Position numbers and translations under genes: made by a program. DNA of 64,000 nucleotides. Source: Nemophila menziesii. Its lineage: Eukaryota; Streptophyta; Magnoliopsida; Boraginales; Hydrophyllaceae. This document shows positions 46,961 to 57,501 of this stretch, piece after piece. The stretch is taken from contig JARWIR010000017.1 in assembly GCA_029959085.1 (NCBI GenBank), positions 26,908,144 through 26,972,143 of the forward strand. The letters are read 5' to 3'. The notes under the pieces are model-generated. The model did no database searches. It saw only the letters and a program-made list of their open reading frames with translations, and was not told the origin of the DNA. Position 1 is the stretch's first letter. Each line of letters begins with the position of its first letter.

Positions 46961-46970
46961 CAAGGGGGAG

Positions 46971-47215
46971 TGTTATGAAATATTATATTAGTGTGTATTA
47001 TTCTAGAGTAGTGGAGAGACTTTGTAACTTCTCTAATTTACTCTTTGTAACTCTCCTATTTAATCCTATATAATTGTGTAGTTAGTAGGCTAGTCCAAGG
47101 GACTTGTATTCCCTATATAAAGGCTAGTTGATCATTGTTCCTAACACACTTTCGATTGCATAAGATGAATAAAACTCCTCCATTATCTCTATACTTTTCT
47201 TCTTGTTTTACAACA
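46971..47215 (+). repeat. 3' LTR of the decayed-body Copia
   Basis: Identical by eye to 42907-43151. Confidence 0.93.
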
Positions 47216-47869
47216 ATTTAATAATAAAGGTGTAAAAGTATAAAAAATAGAGTAGATGTTTTTTATAAATAATTATTTTATTATGCATTTTTTTATAAAA
47301 TAAATTATTGAAAGCTTCATTTAATAATTAGATACTTTTATTAGATTTTAAAAAAAAAAAATACCTTATTCTTGAACTTCTTTTGTAGAATTTGTTAATT
47401 ATTATTGTTACTTTTGGGATATTTTGTTTAATCCGCATCTCACAACCACCATGAATCATACATAAACTTTTTGTTAAAGCATCATACAAATATTTTTTTT
47501 ACCACCAAGCTCCAAGAAAAAACAAAAAAGATAGCATGAAGTTATTTGGTAGAATAACTATCACATGTATTCGAAACGATGGAAAAGCGTGTTGTTACAA
47601 ACTTACCGTTAATATGATTGATTGAGACTTTTGAAATCCCAAATAACCGCCGAGCAGTTTCGATATCCTTGAAATCATTCTAAAAATTGCTCTTTTATGA
47701 ATATTTTAACATGGATTCCACATTTTTGAGAATGATCCAAGCCAAAAGAGTCAAATTTGTTCATTTTTAGCGAGAAACCCGTCCGAGGATGGAACACATA
47801 CTAAGTGTGAGAATACACAAAGTAAGAGCGAGAGCACTGCTTTAGAATTTTTTATTATTATTACAAAAG
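47216..47869. other. AT-rich spacer without gene
   Basis: No ORF, repeat or RNA gene is supported. Confidence 0.5.
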
Positions 47870-48639
47870 TCTACTGTAATAAATTCACTTAAGTCACGTA
47901 GTGATTTTAATGCAGATTGCTGACCTTACCTCTGGGTTTTTTCTTCATCTTTTATGTTTTTAACAGATTGAATAAATATATAATTGATAAAAAAGATAAA
48001 ACAAGTATTCTAGCTACAAATATTATATACCTGGAGGCGCGTTACAATTGGCTAAGAACCGATTAGGGTTACAAGTAGAATCCATACCGTTATCATCCCT
48101 ACCATGTGATCTCGCAAGTATATCATCCATCTATATATTATATAAGTAATACAATATAGAATTTCGAAATTTTAAATAAGAATAATAAAACAAATATTTC
48201 AAACAAATTGGAATTAAAACTATAATGTTGAATTACATTGAACAAAGTGTTCAATTTTAATGCTGACTAATAGGTTACACTATGACACGTTGTTAGATGA
48301 TCTCTCACTCAAAATCAACATATTCAGGTCCTGACCGATGCACTGAATACAGATCCTACGCTGGTATACTATTTGGTGTCTTATTTTATTAAAATGTCGC
48401 TTTGAATGCGATGAGTCGATTGATTTGCAGTACTGTCGTGGGATAGATAGTAGTGTGCTCGAGTTCATAACCGTTTCGATCGTAGTGGTAAAACATTTTT
48501 CCAAACAAATCCTACACGTGCCTAATCCATGGTTTGGGAGATGAATAACAAACCTCTCGATAATTGCGCGCCTATTCCCGACCCTAGTGGAAGTATTGGG
48601 GACCGTGTGCGTCTGTCATTTAAGGACAAGTAGTGTCAA

Positions 48640-49090
48640 TTAAGTCCATAAAACTATTAATAATTACATTCAAGTCCCTATATTATTAAAAATTACATTA
48701 AAAAACTATTAATAATTACATTCAAGTCCCTACATTCCTTAAAAATATTAAAAATTACATTTAAGTCCATATATTAATAAAATTACATTCAACTATTTAA
48801 AACGATTAAAAATTACAATCAAATCCCTATATTTACAAAAATTGCATTCAAGTCCTAAAAACTATTAAAAATTACAGTTTGGGTCCTATATTATTAAAAT
48901 TATAATTTAGTCCATAAAACTATTAAAAATTATAATTTAGTCCCTATATTATTTAAAATAACAATTTAGTCCATATATTATTAAAAATATCAATTTAGTC
49001 CTTATATTACTAAAAATTATAATTTAATACCTATATTATTAATAGTTTCAATTTAGTCCCTTGATTATTAAAAATTACAATTTAGTCAAC
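48640..49090. repeat. Degenerate tandem array paralogous to 16440-17220
   Basis: Units of the 'agtccctatattattaaaaatt' type. No MITE is present, so it represents the empty state. Confidence 0.8.
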
Positions 49091-49399
49091 TAAAATTACA
49101 ATTCATCGCTCGTAATTAGTGGGCGGGAGAGCTGATTGCCTACACCAATTTAATGGCATTTTAATGACACTTGGCGATGACAAATGTTATCGTGAAAAAT
49201 TTACATTCCCCGACGAGTTCTTCTCCTTGAACTCGTCGCTAGAGATCTCTATCAATATCGACGAGTTTTTGCACAAATAGCGACGACTATTTCATCACAA
49301 ATAGTAAAACCAATCTTTTACCTTTTAAATTAATGAACAGTTTTTTATTACCTTTATAAAATAGAACTCTATAAAAAATTAAAAAACTTTATAACCAAT

Positions 49400-49945
49400 T
49401 CATATATCACTGTTTACAATACGATGAAAAACATTCAGTTTCATTACAAAACGATAAGTACTTCTAATCTGTCTTGTAAACACTACTGCGTACAATTTCA
49501 TCATCATTGTCAATGTATATAGAGTCCTCCAATTAAACATATAGGTACTCATCTCATGTGTCGTCGTAAATATCTTTTTTATGTTCAATTAATGAATCAG
49601 TTCCCAATAGAGCTGGATCAACTTCGGCCTCCTCGCCAGTTGTCAAACTTAATCGAGAGTAATCCGTTTCTATGTTAATCTCAACCAAAGGAATGGTGAT
49701 CAGATTTGTGACTATAGATACGATTCTGCAGCCCATAACTCGAGACTCCATATGTTCCGATCATTAACTTCCCACACGTCTTTCTATCCTTTTTGCATTT
49801 TCCTTGCATTAATTTTATCAATGTAAAACACTTTTTTGGCGTGGGTGGCTACAATGTAAGGCTCTTGGCTCCATAAAAAAGAAGTGGTATTGATAATGGT
49901 TACCTTATGGTCTTTCTTCATCTTTGTCGTGTTATAAAGCAAGTC
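49400..49945 (-). pseudogene. CACTA TNP2 transposase, C-terminal fragment
   Basis: The minus strand encodes DLLYNTTKMKKDHKVTIINT, then SQEPYIVATHAKKVFYIDKI (TNP2 C-terminal block), then RLSLTTGEEAEVDPALLGT, matching RLSLTTTEEIEVDPALLGT at 17665-17889. Frameshifted between blocks. Confidence 0.8.
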
Positions 49946-50506
49946 TCCTACGTCTTCATCATTCTCTTGGCGAAAACTAGCAAGCTCCATCTGATCTTTT
50001 AATCTCATATTCTTTGAATAAAAACGGTTAAAGAATGCGGCTTGTAGTTCATCACAAGTGTTAATTGTGTTGGTGGTTGTCTATCTTGCCAATCACCATC
50101 ACTTCTGGTCAAGAAGAACGAAAACATATGACAATACAGTTTCTCGCATGTAATGCCTGGAGTAATGCATGCATCACAAATCTGCATAAACTTCTGAATT
50201 GTTCTTACCGGATCTTGAATCGCTGCACCACTATAGTGTCTATAACTTGTAAATTGACTGAGCATACCCGGATATATCCTGAACTTTATATTCAGGATCA
50301 CTGGAGGACGATATCCTAATGGTTGAACTCGAAAAGGTGCTCCCAAGATTGGGAGATCTTGTTCATGACGTTGATTGTTTCTGGGCTCTCCTCCTGGTGG
50401 TGCTATTACATGAGGAATAGTTAATACCTGAGTAATAGGTATTCTTTGATTGTTGTTAAGATTATTTTTCTAAGGTGGGATTAAATTTTCCTCTACGTTA
50501 GACATG
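49946..50506 (-). pseudogene. gag: Athila gag, N-terminal fragment
   Basis: The minus strand from the ATG at 50506 resembles the gag of the complete element: QKFMQICDACITPGIT versus QKFMQICDAYIVRGVT, and MELASFRQENDE near the break. An early stop lies near 50470 and it is cut within gag. Confidence 0.8.
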
Positions 50507-50701
50507 GCTTCTCTTTGCTTGTTCTCTTCTCTTAAACGTTGGTGTAAGCCCTGAATTCACTTTCAGGGTTCTCAAGCATACATTAGGACCTGAAAGAGAC
50601 AAAAAAAGAGTAAATCTGAAAAAAATATCTGAAAATTACTACTCTAAAATTAAGCCCACACGCTAACGAGACACAAGTCCTCGGCAGCGGCACCAAAAAC
50701 T

Positions 50702-52226
50702 TGGTGGCTGGTAGGGTGTGGTAAAATAATGATAAATAAATATGCAACTATCACCCTAACCAACCACGTTACTCACTGCAAGTATCACATATCCTATGCA
50801 AGCATTAATGATAAGTAAGATTCGTTCTCAGGGACTTAGTGTGTTATACGTATGAACTAGGAGAAAGCGTGGTAAGAATTAGTTCGTGGAATAAAAAGAC
50901 AGGAAAAGTAAATATGAATAATTGGAGAGATAGTGATTAAACTAGTAACTAATGCAATAAAATGAAGGATGTAAGAGTGAGATGAGAAATATAACTTAGG
51001 GTTGCTTGTATGCACTTATCCTTCTATTTCTTCTACTAGTTATAAGGGTGACTAAATATCTTAAAGTAAGTAGTTAGGATTCAATATTCCTCCTAACCCC
51101 ATTTCGGGTAAACTTAGGTGGGGACCTAACAATTACCAAGGGACTTGGGTAAGGGGACCCTGCGCAATGATCGGTGGTTAATCTCAAACCCTAATGACCA
51201 TCTAGTTAGGCAAGCCCGTCAGGATCACTACCGCGCACTAGACATTTATGTGGTGTTTCAACAATCATACATCCCTTCCGGGTGACCATCCAACTACTAT
51301 TAATGGGGTAGTCTATACTCGTGCACTAGAAATAAGTACGATCAATATATCAAAGCACATAAAACAACTATAAAGGTTAAGAAAGCTCAATCGATTTAAA
51401 AAGATTTTTCCCTAAAAAAACTTAGATATAAGAAAATAGAATGCAAAGATTATACATAAGAAAAACCCATGATATGGGAAAATTAGATAATGCTGGAAAG
51501 CAATAAACTAAAATAAAGATACATATGGACAACTTGCTTCTCCTGATGATGTTACTTTAGGCTAAGGACTAATATTAAACAAGGACTAAGCTATGGCTTA
51601 GAACTGAGAAATGACATGTTTACAATGATAAGAGGGTGTATTATAGCTGGTTTATAACTCTAGGTCTAGATCTTAGAGTGGAAGGAAAGTAATTTGAGTA
51701 CAAGTCCAACTCCAACTCAAATTCGTTTCCTAAAATCTAGGACAAGATAAACCATGTTCACTGTTTTGGTCATATCTCCTTCGTTATAGGGCCGATTTTT
51801 GCCCACTTTATATCAAAACGATCGTAGAAGAAAGATATATCTAACTGTTAAAAGGCTCATCCAAAATCGCTTACCATTTGAATTTATCTCCATTTTAGTG
51901 GATATAGTTGCAGAATTTGTAGATTTATTTGGCAATTTTTCCTTTTCTAATTCAACTTTGCTTCCTTTTATTTCTTGATTTCTCCTATATCTTCTTTCCT
52001 TAAATCCTTATAATTGATTTGACATCTAATTATATTTCATAAACCTTAAGAGCTTCACATTAACCCACAAATTAAACCAAATATACTCGAATAGTAAAAA
52101 ATCATCATATCAAGACATGAATTAAAAATTATCAAATAACAGGGAAAAATCCCTTAACAACTAATCAAATAAACCTAAACTGATGTCTCAAACCTATATT
52201 AATATATCACAAATATGGAGATATCA
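50702..52226 (-). repeat. 5' LTR of the truncated Athila (1525 bp)
   Basis: On the minus strand it begins TGATATCTCC and ends CCAGCCACCA. It is diverged from the 1470-bp LTRs but keeps the terminal inverted repeat and layout. Confidence 0.82.
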
Positions 52227-53280
52227 ATGATGTAGTTTCTTTTTGTGGCTAGTATACCCAGACTTATTGACGATAAATCGATTAGTGATTTGATTATTGG
52301 CTTGTGCGACATTTTCATAAATTTTTGTAATAAGAACCTAAGTATGGAAAAACTTGAAACGGGAAAGGCTGAAGTGGTCGTACTTATGTGCAAGTTTGAG
52401 ATGATTTTTCTTCTTTCTTTTTTTGAAATAATGGTCCACCTTGTCATACACTTGTACGAGGAAGCGCAGTTAGGAGGTCTCTTTTAAATTTGATGGATGT
52501 ACCCGTCTAAGAGGTACTTGAATAAACTGAAAGAATATATTCAAAATCTAGCTAGGCATGAGTGTTCAATATTTGATGGATACATTGTAGAGGAAATATT
52601 GACTTTTAAATAACGGTTATATTTGAGAAGAAAGAACAAAGTTCAATAATCCAAGTAGATATGGTGAGATGCTTCCTGAACCTAAACAACAATCTGTGTT
52701 TAAGAGACAATGCCAGCCTATCGGTTGGTACATCCTCCATAATTGCGATGAGATCCAACCCTATATGTAAATAATTAGATCAAAGTTTATTTTATCTTAT
52801 TTAAAACTGTTAACACTATTTTTAAGTTTTGTGAATACAAGTCCACACTACGACTCCCTAATGTAGAAACAAATCAATGAGAGAAGTTTCATCGATGGTT
52901 CTTAGAAATGGTATTTAAGTTCTCAACTATTAATATTAATTTATCTCTATTCAAACAAAAAGGTGATTTTGTGGATAGGTGTCTTTAATGCACAAATCTA
53001 GTGAAATGCTACCCATGAAATTATTTTGTTGTCTAACATGTCTAGTAGCCCCGTGTGTAGATTTGATTCATGTGTTATCAATGGGTTCAAATGGGTTAAT
53101 CGTTATAACTAGGATTACAGAGTTGACCCAAGAATGTGACTAGGATTAACCCAAGAATGTGACTAGGATTACTAGTAAAAATTGTGAAGGTGGAATTCGA
53201 TGGTGGTAATTCAGTTGTGTTTTTCGACTATAAGTCGTATAACCCCGACTAGAAAATAAAAAATAGGAAGTTGGAACACG
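52227..53280 (+). pseudogene. CACTA TNP2 transposase, middle to C-terminal part
   Basis: The + strand has FLFVASIPRLID, VVLMCKFEMIF, FFEIMVHLVIHLYEEAQLGG, then (after shifts) YPFKRYLNKLKEYIQN and YGEMLPEPKQQSVFKRQCQP, all TNP2 blocks in the expected order. Near 53060-53200 a 22-bp piece (AAGAATGTGACTAGGATTA) is duplicated in tandem. Stops are frequent. Confidence 0.8.
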
Positions 53281-53329
53281 GAGCAACCATGATAAACATA
53301 AGTTCTTTTTGGTGGAGTAAAAAATCCTA

Positions 53330-53990
53330 CATATTAGGGTCTTAGTTTAATTAAATATAACTTTAAGGGATTAGTGTAATTAAATATATTTCAGGGGCCT
53401 TAATATAATTAAATATAATTATAGGGGCCTTAGTGTAATAAAATAATAATTTTAAGGGTCTTAGCGTAATTATATATAATTTTAGGGGCCTTAGTATAAT
53501 AAAATAAAATTTTAGGACTTAGTGTAATTAAATTTAATTTTAGAGCCTCAATGTAAATAAATTTAATTTTAGGGCCTTACTGTAATAACATATAATTATA
53601 GAAGTCTTAGTGTAATTAAAAATAGGAGTCTTAGTGTAATCAAATATAATTTTAGGGGTCTTAGTATGATCAAAAAATTATAGGTGCTTTAGTATAATAA
53701 AATAAAATTTAGAGGCCTTAGTGTAATTCAATATAATTATAGGGACCTTAGTGAAATTAAATATAATTTTAGGGGCCTTAATATAATAAAATAAAATTGT
53801 AGGGGCTTAGTATAGATAAGTATAATTATAGGGCCTTAGTGTAATAAAATATAATCATAGGGGTCTTACTGTAATAAAATAATATTTAGGGGTCATAGTG
53901 CAATTAAATATAATTTCGTGACATAAGTATAACAAAATAATTTTTTATGGCCTTAGTGTAAATAAAAAAAGCCTTACCGTAAAATAAAAT
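53330..53990. repeat. Degenerate array 'ggggccttagtgtaattaaat'
   Basis: About 20 imperfect units near 33 bp of the form TTAGGGGCCTTAGTGTAATT plus AAATATAATT. It lies between the TNP2 and TNPA-like relics, perhaps intronic in the old element. Confidence 0.85.
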
Positions 53991-54329
53991 TTATTTTAAA
54001 TGCAGATGACAACATTAATGCCCCGGGGATATGATGGAGATAGTGATAGCCATGACCCCTCGCGGAAGCTAAATCTATCACTCACATGTTGTAATGCACC
54101 TGGTATGATATATTTTAAGCTGACCAGGTTATTTATATCATCGTATGTGAAAATTAATTATGTATTATAACTAGAAAAAAATGAGAAATCCAAGGGTCGG
54201 GCAACCCTGCAGTCAGCCTACGCGGCAATGGATGAGATGTGAGGTCAATTGCATGTAGGTTTATGTGTGTCCGATAACACGTGTAATCCAGAGACAAAAT
54301 ATGGAAATCATGTCTTCTAGGTCATCTGG

Positions 54330-55060
54330 CTCACGGTGAGGGAGAAGGTCCCTCCACGCTTCAAGAGTTGGAAAAAAGTTCCCCCGGAGATGCAACAAGT
54401 ACATGATCGAGTAAGGGTAATTTTCCTTTCATATCTACATGATTTTATTCAAACCTATTCTTTAGGAAAAATAATAGTGAAACTATTTATGGACACGACT
54501 TCTTTCGTATTAACGAGTGGAGACAAAGTCCATAATGGAATAAAATATTTGGCAACGTTGAACTTACATCTGCTGGGATTTATAGTGATTTCAAGTTTGG
54601 GTTGAAGAGAGATTACTACCGCATGGGTGAAATCTCCGATTACTAGACGCGTAAGAATTGGACAAAGGGTTGTATTGTTTGGGACAACATAGCTTCGACG
54701 GTAACATTGATTTACATTATAATAATTAATCATACTTTATTTTATAAAAATAGAAACAAGTAGAAGCTAACGCGGCAAGCCAAGCTAAGCAAAACGACCG
54801 AGTTGTGCGGGGTTGTAGACTTATTCCTGGACGCGGGAGGATTTGTTTGAGGTAAACAATTTAAGTAATTTATTTTATTGAATCGTGTTAATACTTTGAA
54901 TCTTGAATGAAATAGGAGGGGGAGAAAAACCCAACTGTGGCCAGGGAACTGGTTGAGGGAAAGAGCATGATGTGCCCTCGCATGGCAGACTTCTTCTACA
55001 AGGTTGGGCATGACAAACATAAAAAGGTGTGGAGGACGGACCACTATTAAAAACCCGATG
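54330..55060 (+). pseudogene. CACTA second-gene (Transposase_24/TNPA-like) relic
   Basis: The + strand shows VPPRFKSWKKVPPEM, like the PPRF.SW..VP block of plant Transposase_24 proteins. A piece with EGEKNPTVARELVEGKSM (about 54910) recalls their EEPSR.E.F..TH region. Stops and intron-like gaps separate the pieces. Confidence 0.55.
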
Positions 55061-55148
55061 TAAGTATTTCAATAATGTGATTTCAGTTATTTATTTCACG
55101 TTTGGAATTTTATCAATTCTTATGTATTTATTTCATGTAACAGGGCGA

Positions 55149-55448
55149 CAGGGCCTGTCCTGAGGGAAGGCCAAGGAGGCAATGGCCTTGGGCCCCCACG
55201 AATTCTTACAACTTTTAGGCCCTTAATTTTTTAATACATAATATATTTTTTTTAATTCAAAAAAGGCCTAGTTTTGGCCCAACTTAAAACAAAAATTCTA
55301 GTTTGTCTTTTTTTTTTTTAAAAAAAAAAATTCTTTTTTAATTAAGTCAGGTAAAAATAATAATCATATGTAATACTACATACGATTTTTTGAGGGGCCC
55401 ATTTTTTAAAGTTTGCCTTGGACCCCCGAAATGTCAGGATTGGCCCTG
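55149..55448. mobile_element. Small hAT element (300 bp), CAGGGCC-ended
   Basis: Ends CAGGGCCTGTCCTGA and, inverted, CAGGGCCAATCCTGA. Flanks CAGGGCGA (55141-55148) and CAGGGCAA (55449-55456) match at seven of eight positions, a worn TSD. The interior has paired 'gggccc' blocks and AT-rich sequence. Related to 56483-57493. Confidence 0.85.
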
Positions 55449-55737
55449 CAGGGCAAGTTGAGATCTTTGATGCGTGAGCGAGTCACGCAATCATAGTCAC
55501 AATCATGATCCTCATCATCTATACTTACCCTGTTTTGACGCCAAAAGATTAGGTAGAGGCTTTTGTCACCACAACATGCAAATGGATGGATCTAGCTACG
55601 CGGAGTTATATGCCTAGTGTTGGAGCCCCTCTGAACTAATATTGGAGACATGCAGTCATCCACTCGTATGGTGCAAGATTTTAACGGGATGTTGGCGGCC
55701 ATCATGGACTATCAGATTTCAAAGGGACGTCCGCTAT

Positions 55738-56300
55738 TGATGTCTCTATTTATGTGATAGAATAATCTAATTATGAGACATCATTTTAGGGGTATTTAGT
55801 ACTTAACTTTGGGATTTCCCCCCATTTATTCATACTTTGAACTTTCTTGTCTAGTTTTAGGTGTTATAATATTTTATGAGTTTTTGCACGTAATTTGTGT
55901 GTTATTTGTGTAACACTTAGGTAATGGAAGCTATTACTTCTTAGGATAATGATAAGAAGTGAAAAAAAGTAAATAAAACCCTTAGTCATAAGTAAAAAGG
56001 AAAATGTTGGTTATATTTGGAAAGTAAAGAATATGTCGTTTTGTAAAAACGTCTGTTAATTGGAAAGGTGGAGAAAATCGGTCACGAATTTGAAGGAGCC
56101 TTTTTAGGGTCTAACAGATTTTTAAATTGCGGTCGTTTTGATACGTCGTACATTAGATTATGATAAGTAACAAAGGAGATACGACCAAATCAATTTGTAA
56201 GGGTTCATTCTTTTCTACAATTTAGAAATACAAATTTTGGTAAGATTATGAATCCTTAATTAGAGACTATTTCATATTTCGACCAAAAACCTATATGTAT
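55738..56300 (+). repeat. Athila-type LTR fragment
   Basis: Starts TGATGTCTC, with the inverse GAGACATCA about 35 bp later, then 'ttttagg', as in the other Athila LTRs. The remainder is diverged and the 3' end was not found. The right boundary is approximate. Confidence 0.6.
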
Positions 56301-56482
56301 TCATCCCAACTTTAGAAGCAATCATCCATGGATCCTTGTTAGCATAAACAAACATTAAGTATATATTTTAATTTCAGATAACTTAACAAAACATTAAGTA
56401 ACTTACCAGAATTAAGAAGTCTTTAGTGATCTTACTACTTTCCTGGTCAATAGCACGGTCCAAGTGTATCCTCGGTTAAGAC

Positions 56483-57493
56483 CAGAGCCGGTCCTGGGCA
56501 AGTGCAAGTGGGGCGACCGCACAGGGCCCAATATTTATAAGGGCCCATAATTTTATTTTTCTATATAAAATATAATTAAAAAAATTTCAATCTCAACCAA
56601 TTTCTTATTCTTTCTTAGTTAATACATACAATCAATATCATCATTTGTGTATAAAATTTTGATTAAATTATATATGAACATGTATAGTTCAAACACAAAG
56701 TATCATTTCACTTATTTTTCAGGTATTTTTATTTTTATTTTTATTTTCATTTTTATTTTAATTTTGTTAATAACTTTTTATTAAAAATTTATACTTTATT
56801 AAATTGACAAAGAACTAAATAATTTTGTATCTTTTTAAAGTTAAAAAATTGCAATTCGCTATTTGATGGCTGACGATTTTTTTTTTTTTTCATTTTGTAG
56901 ACATAGAATATTTATGATTTATCTAATTTCTTAATAATTTAATATTCATTAATATTAAAAATATATAGGGTTTATAATTATTAAATTAACAAGTAATTTA
57001 CTTATGTATTTTCTTAAAAGTTTAAAGATTGCAATTTTCTATTTTTTACGTTTTAAATTTATAGTTTATATTTATAGATTATGATTTATTTAATTTTTTA
57101 GTGATTTAATATTATTATTATTAAATAATCTAATACATAAAATAAGAATTTACAAAAAGTACTGAAAAAATAATGAAAATTTAAATTTGCAGATACTTTT
57201 TTTTTAGTAAATGATAATTTTTTATTAAGAAGATTTTTCTCATAATATAAGATGTCAAAATTCTTTTTAAGAGTTAAATTTTATGTTTGAATTATTTTTG
57301 TTAATTTTATGTAATTTTTAATTTGGTATGTGATTTTAGACTTCAAAACTTATCTACTTTGCTATTTTAATCTAATATATTATAGAATATTTTATATTTT
57401 TTTGAATGTTAGAAATTTTTAATAGGATTTGAAATAATAAAGACCTAATTTAAATTTTCGCTCAGGGTCTCAAACTCGACAGGACCGGCTCTG
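56483..57493. mobile_element. hAT element (1011 bp) with exact TSD
   Basis: TIRs CAGAGCCGGTCCTG are perfect inverted copies at both ends, flanked by the exact 8-bp duplication GTTAAGAC (56475-56482 and 57494-57501). Subterminal GGGCCC-type blocks match 55149-55448. The AT-rich interior has no transposase, so it is non-autonomous. Confidence 0.93.
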
Positions 57494-57501
57494 GTTAAGA
57501 C

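Larger units (their letters stand above)
43152..46970 (+). pseudogene. Degenerate Copia interior
   Basis: AT-rich with very many stops. Faint Copia relics may exist (for example a stretch near 45890-45960 recalling the NWPKW region before RT), but none is secure. The 3' part (46475-46960) has three related blocks of the type 'cccacagggttttcct...ttttaacgagg', the common post-pol leader of some plant Copia elements. A polypurine tract ends it. Confidence 0.6.
42907..47215 (+). mobile_element. Copia-type element with identical LTRs but dead interior
   Basis: LTRs of 245 bp (42907-43151 and 46971-47215), TGTTATG ... TACAACA, show no difference by eye. A primer-site-like CGTTATCAACACGAC follows the 5' LTR, and AAGGGGGAG precedes the 3' LTR. 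The 3.8-kb interior has no ORF above 83 residues. No clear 5-bp TSD was found (TATAT left, ATTTA right). Confidence 0.88.
47870..49945 (-). mobile_element. CACTA fragment, left half (3' part on minus strand)
   Basis: Similar, block by block, to 15565-18130: the AT-rich start, the 'ggtttgggagatgaataac' block, the tandem array, GACGAG subterminal motifs and the TNP2 C terminus. It ends at the junction with a truncated Athila. Confidence 0.75.
49946..52226 (-). mobile_element. Truncated Athila-type element (5' LTR plus gag start)
   Basis: The 5' LTR is at 50702-52226, the primer site (complement of TGGTGCCGCTGCCGAGGA) at about 50678-50695, and gag runs on the minus strand to about 49946, where it abuts TNP2 sequence. 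Nothing 3' of gag remains. The insertion point on the right is clean: the LTR tip ATATCA ends at 52226 and TNP2 starts at once. Confidence 0.85.
52227..55737 (+). mobile_element. CACTA fragment, right half (plus strand)
   Basis: TNP2 then TNPA-like coding relics follow each other on the + strand, opposite in direction to the left half. A hAT element is nested at 55149-55448. No CACTA terminus was identified before the LTR fragment at 55738. Confidence 0.7.
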
